Notes: generated by a model from the sequence alone, not told the origin. DNA of 64,000 nt from Pedobacter montanisoli (GCF_022809115.1 NZ_JALGBH010000002.1:124001-188000), one strand, 5' to 3'. Positions 1-9,259 are shown, numbered from the stretch's first letter. Made by a program: numbers and translations.

Positions 1-2
1 AT

Positions 3-41
3 ATTCCGCAGATCTTGAGTGGTAAAGGCATTAATGATTAG
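3..41 (+). CDS. possible C-terminal end of an upstream gene (partial)
   Basis: The third frame is open from the window edge and ends at a TAG at 39-41, giving about twelve residues (ending SGKGIND). The other two forward frames stop earlier. This is compatible with the tail of a gene that begins before the window, but it is too short to identify and could be chance. Confidence 0.3.
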   Translation: MPQILSGKGIND

Positions 42-190
42 AGAGTTGGTTTTTAGTTTTTAGTATTCAGTAGTTAGCATTTAGTTTTCAGTCTACTCTT
101 CTGATCCCGGGCTATTGGTCTATCAACTTCTGACCTCGGTCTTCGGACTTCATACTAATTAACACCTAACCTCAGACATCCAACTTCGGT
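42..190. repeat. degenerate low-complexity intergenic repeats
   Basis: No gene is visible. The stretch consists of short imperfect iterations: TTAGTTTTTAG/TTAGCATTTAG-type units at 53-90, then CTTCGGTCTTCGGACTTC-like units at 130-205. They look like decayed simple repeats. No inverted-repeat ends or target duplication are seen. Confidence 0.4.
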
Positions 191-712
191 CTATAAACTT
201 CTTATTTCTAACTCATATACCCAAACAGGCGGGTTCAGGTTCCAGTAACCATCGCCATAAATTCCTTCAAATACCGAGCGGTAGGCATCTTTAATTTCGG
301 CATAATACGCATAATCTTTGCTTTGGGGCAGGAGGGCTCCCTGATACAAACCTGATGTTTCACATTTTAAGATCCCTTCTTTTTCGCAATCGGCATTACT
401 GATTTCTTGCAAATTTTCGGCCCGTACAGCGCTTACCCTGAAAAAAGTTTCGGCTTCGCTTAAAGGCATATCTGTATATTTTTGCAGGAACAGGATATCG
501 TCTTTTTCCCAGGCAGAGCTAATTTCGGTTTCTATACCCTGAGCAGGATGATACAGTTTGCAACGATTTCCTTCTAGCTCTTTAACCAGCCATCCTTCTT
601 TTTCATCTAAACCTCTGATCAGACGACGGGTCTGTGTTTTTAAACCTTTGAGTGCAGGTATATACAGTTGCGCAATAAAGCTGATGGGTTTTGCCTGGAT
701 AGGGTTAATCAT
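191..712 (-). CDS. ASCH/phage-morphogenetic-like protein
   Basis: A 173-residue protein without signal peptide or membrane segment. The N-terminal LKGLKTQTRR element (about residues 21-30) and the C-terminal aromatic strand NPPVWVYELEI resemble the small ASCH-like proteins annotated in phages and bacteria, whose fold belongs to the PUA/ASCH superfamily and is thought to bind nucleic acid or nucleotides. A middle segment with acidic residues and FFRVSAVRAENL fits the beta-barrel core. It lies 11 bp downstream of the serine hydrolase gene on the same strand, so the two may be co-transcribed, with no obvious functional link. Assignment rests on motif resemblance only. Confidence 0.6.
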   Translation of the reverse strand: MINPIQAKPISFIAQLYIPALKGLKTQTRRLIRGLDEKEGWLVKELEGNRCKLYHPAQGIETEISSAWEKDDILFLQKYTDMPLSEAETFFRVSAVRAENLQEISNADCEKEGILKCETSGLYQGALLPQSKDYAYYAEIKDAYRSVFEGIYGDGYWNLNPPVWVYELEIRSL

Positions 713-723
713 TTTGCTATTAC

Positions 724-2184
724 TTATTTTCTGAGCAGTTCTATTTGTTTAATCGCATTGCTGTTCTTTGGATCAAATTTTAGCGATTGCTCATAATTAT
801 AGATGGCCAGTGCTTTATGACCTCCATTTTGGTAGGCTTCGGCCAGGCTATCGTAAGCATTACCGCTTTTAGGATAGAGGTACACATTCAGTTTAAAAAT
901 TTCCAACGCTTCGGCAGGTTTCTTTTGCGATACCAACAGATAACCCCAGGCATTGACTTCATTTTCGGCAAGTGTATAATCTGCATTCTTTTTCTTTTCG
1001 GCCTTAACCATTTCAATTGCATGGGCAAAGCCTTTTTCAAGTAATTTACTTCTCAATCGCTGTATAGCAGGAGGGAGACCAAAACCATTTTCAGCGAGCA
1101 TCCCGGGTACAAAATGACCTGCAATTTCATCCATAAAACTTTCAGGGCTAGAACCTTGCATATTGCTAAGTACAATTACAGTCAGATCGTCTTGCGGGTA
1201 AACAAATATAGCAGAACGTCCACCGCCGATAGGGGCCAGGGCAGGATGTGCCTCACGTTGAGCAACCGGCCAGCCCAAAGCATAACCGTTTAACATGGTA
1301 CTAAATCCGGCGATTTTTCCGTTGTTCAATATAGTAGGTTTCCAAAGTGTTTGCAAGCTGTTTTTCTGTAGCAATTTGCCAGCTTGCAGCGCAATGATCC
1401 ATTTGGCCAGTTCCTCCGCGTTTGAGTTCATTCCGGCAGCCGTACGTAAAAACGGAGGTACTTCTTCAAAAACATTCCCGATTTCCCTGGTACGGATAGT
1501 TTTTCCATCTACCTTATGAAAAAAAGTATAGCTTCTTGCCTGTTGCCTGATCACAGTATGTGCATCGCCAAAGCAGGTGGTTTTTAATGCTGCGGCATCT
1601 AATTGCTTTTCTTGTATAAACTGGGCAAAAGGTTTTCCGCTCAACTTATCTATAATTTTTCCGATGAGCAGGTAATTGGTCTGGTTGTAGCTGAAACTTT
1701 CGCCGGGTTTAAATTGCATGGGCATCGTTTGTACGTTTTTCCATGCCGTTTTTTCCTCGCCTTCAGGCACAGGCTCATCTCCAAAAATTTCGGGTAACCC
1801 AGATTGGTGGCTCAGCAATTGTTTAATTTTTACCGCTTGCCACGCCCCAGGCAAACTATCTAAATAAGCGGAAACCGGTTTTTCCAGATCCAGTTTTCCC
1901 TGCTCAACCAATTGCATGACGGCTACACCTACAAAAGCTTTGGTAATAGAGTTAATGGGGAACAAAGTATGCTGATTTACGCTAATCGAATCCTGAATAT
2001 TGGCCAGACCATATTGCTGTAGTTTTACAATTTTTCCATGCTGTATTATAGCCAGTTGCAAACCGGGAATGCGCCGTTCCTGCATGATGTTTTTAATATA
2101 CTGATCTAATTTTGAGCTTTGCCCATAACAGATCATATAACCGAATAGAAAAACAAACAGGATTAAGGTACGTTTCATAGCCAT
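724..2184 (-). CDS. secreted serine hydrolase, class C beta-lactamase family, with C-terminal TPRs
   Basis: A 486-residue protein with an N-terminal signal peptide (cleaved near the GQSS at 21-24). The class C beta-lactamase/DD-peptidase-like domain has the nucleophile motif S79-I-T-K82 and the family segment LLSHQSGLP at 125-133. The second motif, usually Y-x-N, reads Y166-N-Q with an Asn one residue off, and the third motif region is IGGGRS rather than HxG. After about residue 400 come TPR-like helices (AWGYLLVSQKKPAEALEIF, then NAYDSLAEAYQNGG). Family members are periplasmic or exported esterases or peptidases; the substrate cannot be read from the sequence. ATG codons at 2184 and 2178 are both plausible starts. 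Confidence 0.85.
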   Translation of the reverse strand: MAMKRTLILFVFLFGYMICYGQSSKLDQYIKNIMQERRIPGLQLAIIQHGKIVKLQQYGLANIQDSISVNQHTLFPINSITKAFVGVAVMQLVEQGKLDLEKPVSAYLDSLPGAWQAVKIKQLLSHQSGLPEIFGDEPVPEGEEKTAWKNVQTMPMQFKPGESFSYNQTNYLLIGKIIDKLSGKPFAQFIQEKQLDAAALKTTCFGDAHTVIRQQARSYTFFHKVDGKTIRTREIGNVFEEVPPFLRTAAGMNSNAEELAKWIIALQAGKLLQKNSLQTLWKPTILNNGKIAGFSTMLNGYALGWPVAQREAHPALAPIGGGRSAIFVYPQDDLTVIVLSNMQGSSPESFMDEIAGHFVPGMLAENGFGLPPAIQRLRSKLLEKGFAHAIEMVKAEKKKNADYTLAENEVNAWGYLLVSQKKPAEALEIFKLNVYLYPKSGNAYDSLAEAYQNGGHKALAIYNYEQSLKFDPKNSNAIKQIELLRK

Positions 2185-2298
2185 GCAATTTAAGTATAAA
2201 ATATAGCATTCAAGAGTTCTAAAGCTATATTTTAACCCCTATATGTTTATAACTAAATAAAACTTTAAAGAATTAATTCTCATTTAGTTAATAACGAT

Positions 2299-2306
2299 TA
2301 TCTTCG
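2299..2306 (+). promoter_or_regulatory. candidate -7 element of the outer-membrane protein gene
   Basis: TATCTTCG differs by one base from the Bacteroidota -7 consensus TAnnTTTG and lies 18 nt before the ATG at 2325. No convincing TTG -33 element is visible. Confidence 0.35.
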
Positions 2307-2324
2307 CGGTAAAATAAACCAACC

Positions 2325-3086
2325 ATGAAGAAATTGTTTTTATGTATTGCTTTGGCAATAGTTACGTTCTGTGCCAACGCGCAGGAATCTCAAACTGCAG
2401 AAACTACAGATCTTAAACCTGTAAAAGGCAGTTTTTCTACAGAACTGAACTTTAATCCTTTTAAAGGAAACCTGAGTTTTAACAATGTACTTAACCAAGT
2501 AAAAGGAAGATATTTTATAGATTCACAACTGGCTTTAAGATTAGGGTTTAATGTAAATACCCTTGACTCTAATTCAAATTATGGCAACCCTTACGGAGCA
2601 CAGGCCAGCTATAATTCTGATAAAAGAAGCAGTACGAGCTTTGGTTTAAATATAGGAATAGAAAAACATTTTAAAGGAACCAAAAGATTGTCTCCGTATG
2701 TGGGCTTGGATGTTACATGGGGTACAAAAAGCGCAAAACAAGAAAGCAATAACGGTTCTTATGCCACATCGGTTAAAAATGGCTGGCTCGAAATTGTGTA
2801 TTACCAGATCGGAACAAGCTTGCCGTATTATACTACCACAAGCGTAGTTCAGGGTGCTTACAATCGTTTTGGCATAACTGCAGTGGCAGGATTTGATTTT
2901 TATATGGCTAAGAACTTCTTTTTAGGCTATGAATTTAACTTGGGTTATTCAAAAATAAATTACAAAACACCTGAAGTTAAAGTAACCGGACAGAATGTAC
3001 CGGCACCGAATTATTATAGCAGCAATTCTATAAGCAAATTCGGAACCTCACTGGTTAACGGTATCCGTGTGGGTTATGTATTTTAA
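2325..3086 (+). CDS. outer-membrane beta-barrel protein
   Basis: 253 residues with a clear signal peptide ending near CANAQ. The rest alternates hydrophobic and polar residues in strand-sized runs (QLALRLGFNVNTL, STSFGLNIGIEKHF, RFGITAVAGFDFYMA) and ends in an aromatic strand, GIRVGYVF, typical of the last strand recognised by BamA. This matches the OmpA-like/PF13505-type eight-strand barrels common in Bacteroidota. The following lipoprotein gene starts 13 bp downstream, so the two probably form one transcript. The ligand or role is unknown. Confidence 0.8.
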   Translation: MKKLFLCIALAIVTFCANAQESQTAETTDLKPVKGSFSTELNFNPFKGNLSFNNVLNQVKGRYFIDSQLALRLGFNVNTLDSNSNYGNPYGAQASYNSDKRSSTSFGLNIGIEKHFKGTKRLSPYVGLDVTWGTKSAKQESNNGSYATSVKNGWLEIVYYQIGTSLPYYTTTSVVQGAYNRFGITAVAGFDFYMAKNFFLGYEFNLGYSKINYKTPEVKVTGQNVPAPNYYSSNSISKFGTSLVNGIRVGYVF

Positions 3087-3099
3087 CAGTTTTATAGAC

Positions 3100-4761
3100 A
3101 TGAAAAAATTAACTCTTTTTAGCTTTCTTTGCATTTTTGCGCTTGTAATTACGGGTTGTAAGAAAGAAAAATTTGCCCCACCAGAAATTCAGACCTTGTC
3201 TGTTACGGCAAACTCGCCGAACAGTATATCATTTAGGGGTAATATTCTTGCCACAGGTAACCAGAAAATTAAAGATTATGGTTTTATTTACAGCACTGCA
3301 TCTTACCAAGTTGATGAAAATAATGGTACAAAAGTATCATTAGGCAATAGTCCCTCAAAAGGTGAGTTCAGCAAAACGATAGATTATGTTAATTCACCTT
3401 ATTCTAACACAATCTTGGTAAGAGCTTATATTACAGATGAAAACGGTACTGTTTTTGGCTCAGCCCTTTCTGCAGCACTGCCACGCCCTTCAAGTAGTGC
3501 CATTACGCCTTCTTCGGGAAAAGCCGGAGATCTGGTTAAATTTTCGGGTAAGTTTTATAATCCTTCTGTTGCGAATGTCATCGTAAATTTTGGTAACATT
3601 AGAGCTAAAGTAATCACCGCATCAGATAGCGAAATAATGGTTGAAGTTCCGACAGGTATAACTGCGGCTCATGGTCAGTCGGTTACGGTTAACATGTTCG
3701 TTAGTGGCGCTGCGGTTAATACTTCTATGTATTTTACGATATTGGCCAATATTAAAGATTATGCGCCAAAATCAGGTATAGTAGGTTCTAGCATTACTTT
3801 AACAGGCGATAACCTGCCTAACAGTTCCTCTTATTCAGGAAATATTCCGGTGTATTTTGATAATGTGCAAACCAGTACCAACTATTACAGTAGTACAGTG
3901 ATGGTTCCTTTTGCAGTGAGCGAAAAATCGACGGTTTCAGTAGTGATTAACGGAACAAAAATAACTTTACCGGGAGAGTTTACGGTAATTGCACCGCAGA
4001 TCAATTCGGTAAATCCGCAAAGTGCGCTGCCAGGACAAACCATAACCATATCAGGCGTTAATTATCCTACCATGTCAGATGGTGGTTCTGGCAGGCCGAT
4101 GATTAAATTTGGCAATGGCGAATACCAGAGTGTTTATTTACAGAATACAAATGTTTATGCATTAAATATTCCAGCCTCTACAGCCGAAGGCGAATATGCT
4201 ATATACTTAAGAGTAGGTCCACATGAAGTACAAGCACCTCAAAAAGTTAAAGTAACAGCTTATACGGTTACGGGTTTCTCACCGGTATTAGGTGGTCCTG
4301 GACGTGAGGTGAACCTTAGTGGTAGCTTTATTGCAGGCAATAGCTATTATGTAAACTTTGGAACCGTAAGTTCTTACGGAACGGCAACTTCGGCGAGCAA
4401 TTTAAGGGTAACTGTTCCTACGGGAATAAATGCAGGCAAAGTAAAAATTAGCGTTGATGTACCTAACCAGAAAATTGTTGCTCCGGGAGAATTTGAAATT
4501 ACTGGCCCTACTTTTACTTCATTTTCACCAGTATCGGGTGTAGCTGGTACACTGATTACCATAAAAGGTGCTAATTTTTATCCGGGTACTTACAATACTT
4601 ACGTAAGATTCGGAACAATTAATGTTACACCAGTTAGTGTTACAGACAATACTATTGTAGTAGCCGTACCCTCAAATGTTACACCTGGTGCCATGAAACT
4701 AAGTGTAGTAACTGGAGGTCAGACTGTAATGCATACTGATAACTTTACGATAACCAATTAA
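3100..4761 (+). CDS. IPT/TIG-repeat surface lipoprotein
   Basis: The start is taken at the ATG at 3100 because it begins a canonical lipoprotein signal (MKKLTLFSF..., lipobox ITGC with Cys20); an in-frame ATG at 3067 lies inside the preceding gene. The 553-residue protein then has one Ig-like region and five consecutive IPT/TIG domains, each opened by a P-x-S-G-x-x-G element (ITPSSGKAGD, YAPKSGIVGS, VNPQSALPGQ, FSPVLGGPGR, FSPVSGVAGT). In Bacteroidota such lipoproteins are usually exported to the cell surface and bind polysaccharide or protein ligands. It is paired with the upstream beta-barrel. The ligand is unknown. Confidence 0.8.
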   Translation: MKKLTLFSFLCIFALVITGCKKEKFAPPEIQTLSVTANSPNSISFRGNILATGNQKIKDYGFIYSTASYQVDENNGTKVSLGNSPSKGEFSKTIDYVNSPYSNTILVRAYITDENGTVFGSALSAALPRPSSSAITPSSGKAGDLVKFSGKFYNPSVANVIVNFGNIRAKVITASDSEIMVEVPTGITAAHGQSVTVNMFVSGAAVNTSMYFTILANIKDYAPKSGIVGSSITLTGDNLPNSSSYSGNIPVYFDNVQTSTNYYSSTVMVPFAVSEKSTVSVVINGTKITLPGEFTVIAPQINSVNPQSALPGQTITISGVNYPTMSDGGSGRPMIKFGNGEYQSVYLQNTNVYALNIPASTAEGEYAIYLRVGPHEVQAPQKVKVTAYTVTGFSPVLGGPGREVNLSGSFIAGNSYYVNFGTVSSYGTATSASNLRVTVPTGINAGKVKISVDVPNQKIVAPGEFEITGPTFTSFSPVSGVAGTLITIKGANFYPGTYNTYVRFGTINVTPVSVTDNTIVVAVPSNVTPGAMKLSVVTGGQTVMHTDNFTITN

Positions 4762-4779
4762 AATTTTTCATCATAAATG

Positions 4780-4816
4780 AAAAGAGGGTAAGTTGAAAAA
4801 TTTATCCTCTTTTTTA
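4780..4816 (+). terminator. intrinsic terminator after the IPT lipoprotein
   Basis: A 12-bp stem (4780-4791 with 4802-4813, one G-T pair) closes a 10-nt loop and runs into T-rich DNA, 19 bp after the stop codon. Confidence 0.75.
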
Positions 4817-5031
4817 TGTTTTAGAAAGCCGGAAGCAGATTATGTAAAGTATTTGAGCAGTTAATCTAGGGAGAGGTCTGTTGTAATTCCTGCTTCGGTG
4901 CGGTTCATTCGCTCAAGCTATATTTTTATGGTTTGATTTTTGATAATTAAGGGAAATTGAATTACGAACCCATCAGGATTATTTTTAATCATCAAAAGGT
5001 TCCATCTGACAGAAAAACAAAAATAAAACAG

Positions 5032-5496
5032 ATGAAAAAAAGCTTTCTCATCATTGCTTTGGCTGTTGTAGCAGCAGCCTGCAATAACACAAACACCAAC
5101 AGTAAAACAACAACAGACACCCTGGCAACGCAAACTAAAGCGGTAGTAACGGCTGATCTGTTTGGTACGCAATGGAAACTAAACGAGCTAAATGGCAAAG
5201 CCATTAAGTTGGATACAGCTTTCAAAAAAGAACCGCATCTGGTGTTTGAAAAAGAAACCAACAAATTTAACGGAAATGCAGGTTGTAATAATTTTATGGG
5301 CAGTTTTAAACTGAAAGACAGCAACGGTATCGAACTTTCACAAGTTGGCGCAACCATGATGGCCTGCCCTAATTTAGCTGTAGAAACCGAATTTTTGGAT
5401 GCCATGAAAAAAGTAAAAACTTACCACATAGAAGGTAATGTTTTAATGCTGAACGACGAGAAAAATACAACACTTGCCAAATTGAGTACTCAATAA
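5032..5496 (+). CDS. META-domain lipoprotein (HslJ-like)
   Basis: The ATG at 5032 is preferred over 4957 because it begins a lipoprotein signal with lipobox AAAC (Cys17). The 154-residue product carries a single META domain: GTQWKLNELNGK at the start, then NKFNGNAGCNNFMGSF, then ATMMACPN with the paired cysteines typical of the family, and FLDAMKKVKTYHIEGN. META/HslJ proteins are small envelope proteins linked to heat-shock and motility phenotypes; the biochemical role is not established. The gene appears monocistronic and has its own terminator. Confidence 0.85.
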   Translation: MKKSFLIIALAVVAAACNNTNTNSKTTTDTLATQTKAVVTADLFGTQWKLNELNGKAIKLDTAFKKEPHLVFEKETNKFNGNAGCNNFMGSFKLKDSNGIELSQVGATMMACPNLAVETEFLDAMKKVKTYHIEGNVLMLNDEKNTTLAKLSTQ

Positions 5497-5518
5497 TTTA
5501 CAAATGAATAGCATTGAG

Positions 5519-5548
5519 CGCCCTTTGGTTTACCAAAGGGCGTTTTTT
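5519..5548 (+). terminator. intrinsic terminator after the META lipoprotein
   Basis: A perfect 10-bp GC-rich stem (5519-5528 with 5533-5542), TTTA loop, followed by six T. Confidence 0.9.
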
Positions 5549-5745
5549 GTTAGGAGTAATTTTTCTATTCAAAAATTGAGTGAAACCATTTGTAAATCTC
5601 TAAAGGAAGTGCTAGTTTAGGAATTAATTAACAGCTCGGATTTCTCAAAAAGACTTACCGAATTTTTTACAAATTATTGCTAATTATCTAAGTATAATTG
5701 ATTAGTTGGTAGCATACTATAAAAATCATTAAAATAAACTAACAA

Positions 5746-7296
5746 ATGAGCTTTTTTAATAAATTAAGTAACACCAATACTTATGAGAATGGTACAACAC
5801 GTAATTTTTTTATCGGAACACCAGAGGCAGAAGGAGAAACAACTTATAATTCTAAAATTAAACTTGGAGAAATTTTTGGAGATTATTTAAATGTATTTCC
5901 AGAATTAAATAGTGAAAAATTTATAGTAACGGGACGTAAAGGAGCTGGTAAATCAGCCATAGCAGAGTTTATATTTTATTCAGCATCAAATGACCCCAAT
6001 ACATTTTGTGATTTTATTAAGACAAGAGACTTAGATAGCCATAAAATTGTACAAATTGGGAAAGAACAAGGATTACCTTTGGAGGAAAAATTATTGTTCG
6101 AATGGATAATCCTAACAAAATTAATTAGTTTATTTACTCAAGATCAATCCGTTCAACAAATTAAAGAATTTAAAGATTTAGGGATATTTCTTAAAAGGAA
6201 TTCTGGGTTGGTAGATATTAAAAATTTTGAAATCGCAGAAATCATTAGAACAAAATCTTTTGAAGTTAACATTGAATATTTTAAACGTGTTTTTACTTCA
6301 TTATTTAAAAAAGATATTGGCATAAAAGAACATAAGGCTCCATTTTATAAAATTCTTCGTCCACTTCAAGAAGTAGTAATTAAACTTTTAAAAGATAATG
6401 TTACTTCGGAAAATGAATACCACTTAATCTTTGACGATTTAGATATAGGTTTTAAGGAAAGTGATATACAAAGTATAGAAAGTGTTACAAATGTCCTTAG
6501 GGTTGCTAAAGATTATAACATTGATTTTTTTGGTAAAAATAATCTTAAAGCGAAAATTATAATACTTCTACGAGATGATTTAAAAAGAATTATTGTTAAG
6601 TACAATGCAGACACAGCAAAACTATTTTCATCTTATGAAATACCATTAATATGGTATGAGCATGAGAACTTTAAAAGTAATGAAAATCTAGTTGGACTAA
6701 AAAAACTGATAAATAAAAGAATAGAGGTAAACTTTCAAAAAGAAAATCTAACATATCACAAATCTGATCCTTGGAGTAGTTTGTTTAAAGAAGACTATCA
6801 ATACAATGGGAGTAGCTTTAAACACTTGATAGATTATACATTTTTTAGACCTAGAGATTTAATTTTATTATTTAAACCATTATCTAAAAACGCCTTTAAA
6901 ATTCCATTAAATTTTAATAATTCTAAGAGTTTAGTCAGTGCCTATGTAGAGGAACTGATACTTGAAATAAAAAATGAACTTTCTGCAAATTTTACTGAAA
7001 GCGATATCAATAAAATTTTTTTATCATTAAAAAATATTAAAACCAAACAGCCATTAACTAAGTCTCAAATTTTAGAGGAGTTTAAAAAGACAGGATTAGA
7101 CTATGAACCAGAATTAACAATATCTCACCTTTTCGATTATAGTATTCTTGGTAATTTTGATAATTCAGAGTTTGGTTCTACAAAAATTTATTTTAAGCAT
7201 AGAGAAAGGACTGAAGAACCGTGTGTAATAAACTTTGACTTAAAATTTATTTTCCATAAAGCGGTTGAAGTTTATTTTGATAAAAGAGAGAACTAA
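5746..7296 (+). CDS. P-loop ATPase, Sll1717 type
   Basis: A 516-residue soluble protein with Walker A GRKGAGKS (63-70), Walker B YHLIFDDLD (225-233), a sensor-1-like strand IIILLRDDL (271-279) and FFRPRDLI (366-373), the last being characteristic of the Sll1717-type STAND-like/AAA-like ATPases. The N-terminal NFFIGTPEAEGE region also fits that family. No nuclease or other effector domain is recognisable, though the C-terminal 130 residues are unassigned. The gene is markedly more AT-rich than its neighbours and shares that composition with the gene at 7521, which suggests acquisition by transfer. Family members occur sporadically in bacteria, often among accessory or defence genes; the activity here is not known. 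Confidence 0.75.
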   Translation: MSFFNKLSNTNTYENGTTRNFFIGTPEAEGETTYNSKIKLGEIFGDYLNVFPELNSEKFIVTGRKGAGKSAIAEFIFYSASNDPNTFCDFIKTRDLDSHKIVQIGKEQGLPLEEKLLFEWIILTKLISLFTQDQSVQQIKEFKDLGIFLKRNSGLVDIKNFEIAEIIRTKSFEVNIEYFKRVFTSLFKKDIGIKEHKAPFYKILRPLQEVVIKLLKDNVTSENEYHLIFDDLDIGFKESDIQSIESVTNVLRVAKDYNIDFFGKNNLKAKIIILLRDDLKRIIVKYNADTAKLFSSYEIPLIWYEHENFKSNENLVGLKKLINKRIEVNFQKENLTYHKSDPWSSLFKEDYQYNGSSFKHLIDYTFFRPRDLILLFKPLSKNAFKIPLNFNNSKSLVSAYVEELILEIKNELSANFTESDINKIFLSLKNIKTKQPLTKSQILEEFKKTGLDYEPELTISHLFDYSILGNFDNSEFGSTKIYFKHRERTEEPCVINFDLKFIFHKAVEVYFDKREN

Positions 7297-7520
7297 AAGC
7301 ACCTTCACGCAAAATATTGCTAAAGAGAGGCTGGTAATAGCATTCGAACCGTTAACTGTAATATTTATTTACATATTTACCTACCTAACAAAGAGATAAT
7401 TATGTTGAAAGATTTTATTAGAGTTTAAGTTAAGGATTCTTGGGCTTGACAGAAGAGATGAAAAATGGAGATTGATATACGCATGACTAAGTATAACTGC
7501 ATAATTTTGATTAAGTAAAT

Positions 7521-8345
7521 ATGCGATTTACTGATTTATATCAGAATTTCTACTCTACAGACAATAAACCGCTAAGCAATTATTTTAACCTCGATAGAAA
7601 AATGAACCTTAAAATAGAAAACTTGTTCAATCTATTCAAAAAATATAAGAAAAATGGTTGCCCAAATTGCTTTGAAAAAAACATTATTGGTTTTGGGATA
7701 GATTACTTGAAAAGCAATTTCATTTCTTCAATTAAACTGACAGATGAAATTGGAAAAATTAAAATTTATCAATGTGAAAAATGTAAGGCCCAATTTTATA
7801 TACAAGGAAACATGTATGAAAAGATTATTGACGGACAAATTGAACTTCTAAAAGAGTGGAGTAAAAGAAATTTAGTTTGCCCAAATGATTTAAAAATTGA
7901 AATTGAAAAAATTGGTTTGACAAATAATTGGTCTTTAGACAAAATTGTTCCCTGCAAGGTAGAATTAAATAATGGAAAAAAATATGAATATACAACTATT
8001 ATTTTTTCAGACAAACCACCATTAGGACATCATTATTCAATTTATAAAAACATTTTTTTTATCGATGATATTAAACATATTTCGGAAAGTGAATATGGTA
8101 TCTCATTAGAAATTAGGAGACAGGCTGTAAAATCAGAAGAACAGAGTATGGGTTTTTATCCAACTGTTTTAAAAAACAGAGACGGTAAAAAGGTTGTTCT
8201 TAATGGAATTTCAATCTTCTTTAATTCAAGTAATATAAAAGGCTCTGAACTGGAACTTGCAAATGAAGAATGGAATTATAGAGTAGAATATACTTACGAC
8301 ACAAATAATTATAGCGAAAAAACAATAGTTATTGCAAAGAAATAA
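7521..8345 (+). CDS. AT-rich accessory protein with zinc ribbon
   Basis: I do not recognise a family. The 274-residue product has no signal peptide or membrane span. Two CxxC pairs (Cys47/Cys50 and Cys85/Cys88) separated by about 35 residues form a probable zinc ribbon. The C-terminal half is rich in predicted beta structure (KVVLNGISIFFNSS, YRVEYTYDTNNY). It follows the P-loop ATPase gene by 224 bp, has the same AT-rich composition, and sits between that gene and the 3' end of tRNA-Met, so the two genes may have arrived together. Confidence 0.6.
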   Translation: MRFTDLYQNFYSTDNKPLSNYFNLDRKMNLKIENLFNLFKKYKKNGCPNCFEKNIIGFGIDYLKSNFISSIKLTDEIGKIKIYQCEKCKAQFYIQGNMYEKIIDGQIELLKEWSKRNLVCPNDLKIEIEKIGLTNNWSLDKIVPCKVELNNGKKYEYTTIIFSDKPPLGHHYSIYKNIFFIDDIKHISESEYGISLEIRRQAVKSEEQSMGFYPTVLKNRDGKKVVLNGISIFFNSSNIKGSELELANEEWNYRVEYTYDTNNYSEKTIVIAKK

Positions 8346-8490
8346 AAAGAAACACTAACAAATATTCTAGTTTTACATTAAATACATTTAAGCAACTAGG
8401 TATAAATATCTATTAAATAGGAATACTTACTTATTGCCCTGTTTGAAACAGTCTGCTCTTAAGATTGGATTGCATAGAACTGTTAGAATC

Positions 8491-8517
8491 AAAAAAGCCC
8501 ACATTACTGTGAGCTTT
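8491..8517 (-). terminator. terminator of tRNA-Met
   Basis: On the minus strand a 9-bp stem (AAGCTCACA with TGTGGGCTT, one G-T pair) is followed by a T run, 7 bp beyond the tRNA-Met 3' end. Confidence 0.75.
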
Positions 8518-8523
8518 CTGTAG

Positions 8524-8597
8524 TAGCGGGGAGCAGGATCGAACTGCCGACCTCAGGGTTATGAATCCTGCGCTCTAACCATCTGAGCTACCCCGCC
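8524..8597 (-). tRNA. tRNA-Met (CAT)
   Basis: A 74-nt cloverleaf: acceptor GGCGGGG pairs with CCCCGCT, D arm GTAGCTCAG...GTTAGAGC, anticodon loop TTCATAA, T loop TTCGATC. The anticodon stem has an A-C opposition next to the loop. The paired first base (G1 with U72) argues for the elongator rather than the initiator. A CAT tRNA could also be the lysidine-modified isoleucine species; the GGCGGGG acceptor favours Met. CCA is not encoded. Confidence 0.85.
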
Positions 8598-8862
8598 GTT
8601 TTTTCGAGATGCAAATATAGAATAATTCCACTTGAGGAGAAAATAATATTTGAAAATTATTTTAGGGTTATGATATGTTGAGCTTTGCCCTCCATAAAAA
8701 TCAGGCGTATTTCAAAGGTCTGCTAAAATAAGATCAGGGTAAAAATTAAGCTGTATAAAGTTAATTTGCTGTTACTTAAGTAAACAGTTGCTTTTTAAAA
8801 ATAAAATACTTTTCTTAGCAAAAGATAGAAGATTAAAAACAAAGACTTCATAGACCTTAAAT

Positions 8863-9243
8863 ATGTCAGAAAAAAAGAAATTTACATTAGAGTACGCAAT
8901 CCGGTCGTCTCCGCGTATCTTATTTAGTTTTATAAGTGAGCCTAACGGTTTGGCGCAATGGTTTGCCGATGATGTTACCTTCAATGATCAGACATATACA
9001 TTTTCTTGGGACGGAGAGGTGCAGAAAGCCAAGCTTTTAAGCTTAAAAGAAAACAAACTGGTTAAGTTTAAATGGATTGACGATGAACCGCACTGCTTTT
9101 TTGAAATGGAGATTGTGCAGGATGAACTTACCAACGATGTAGCGCTCGCTGTTACCGATTTTGCCACAGAAGAAACCATACAGGAACGCAAACAGATCTG
9201 GGATAACCAGATTGATTACCTCGTTAGCGTTTTGGGTGCTTAA
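8863..9243 (+). CDS. START-like domain protein
   Basis: 126 residues forming one START-like/SRPBCC helix-grip fold: FTLEYAIRSSPRILFSFISEPNGLAQWFADDV at the start, the tryptophan-rich turn FSWDG, then KFKWIDDEPHCFFEM, and the long C-terminal helix IQERKQIWDNQIDYLVSVLG. This is the standard small START-like protein of Bacteroidota. It sits just upstream of the LptF/G permease, a conserved arrangement in the phylum, which hints at a lipid-related role; no ligand is established. Confidence 0.85.
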   Translation: MSEKKKFTLEYAIRSSPRILFSFISEPNGLAQWFADDVTFNDQTYTFSWDGEVQKAKLLSLKENKLVKFKWIDDEPHCFFEMEIVQDELTNDVALAVTDFATEETIQERKQIWDNQIDYLVSVLGA

Positions 9244-9259
9244 ATTTAGAAGCTTTAAT

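Noticed and set aside
787..1797. Plus-strand reading frames opposite the serine hydrolase gene
   Set aside because: Shadows of the coding strand: low-quality composition, no motifs, wholly inside a well supported gene.
5500..8600. att-site duplication of the tRNA-Met 3' end at the far side of the AT-rich patch
   Set aside because: No copy of the T-arm/acceptor sequence was found near 5500-5745, so integration at the tRNA is not directly supported.
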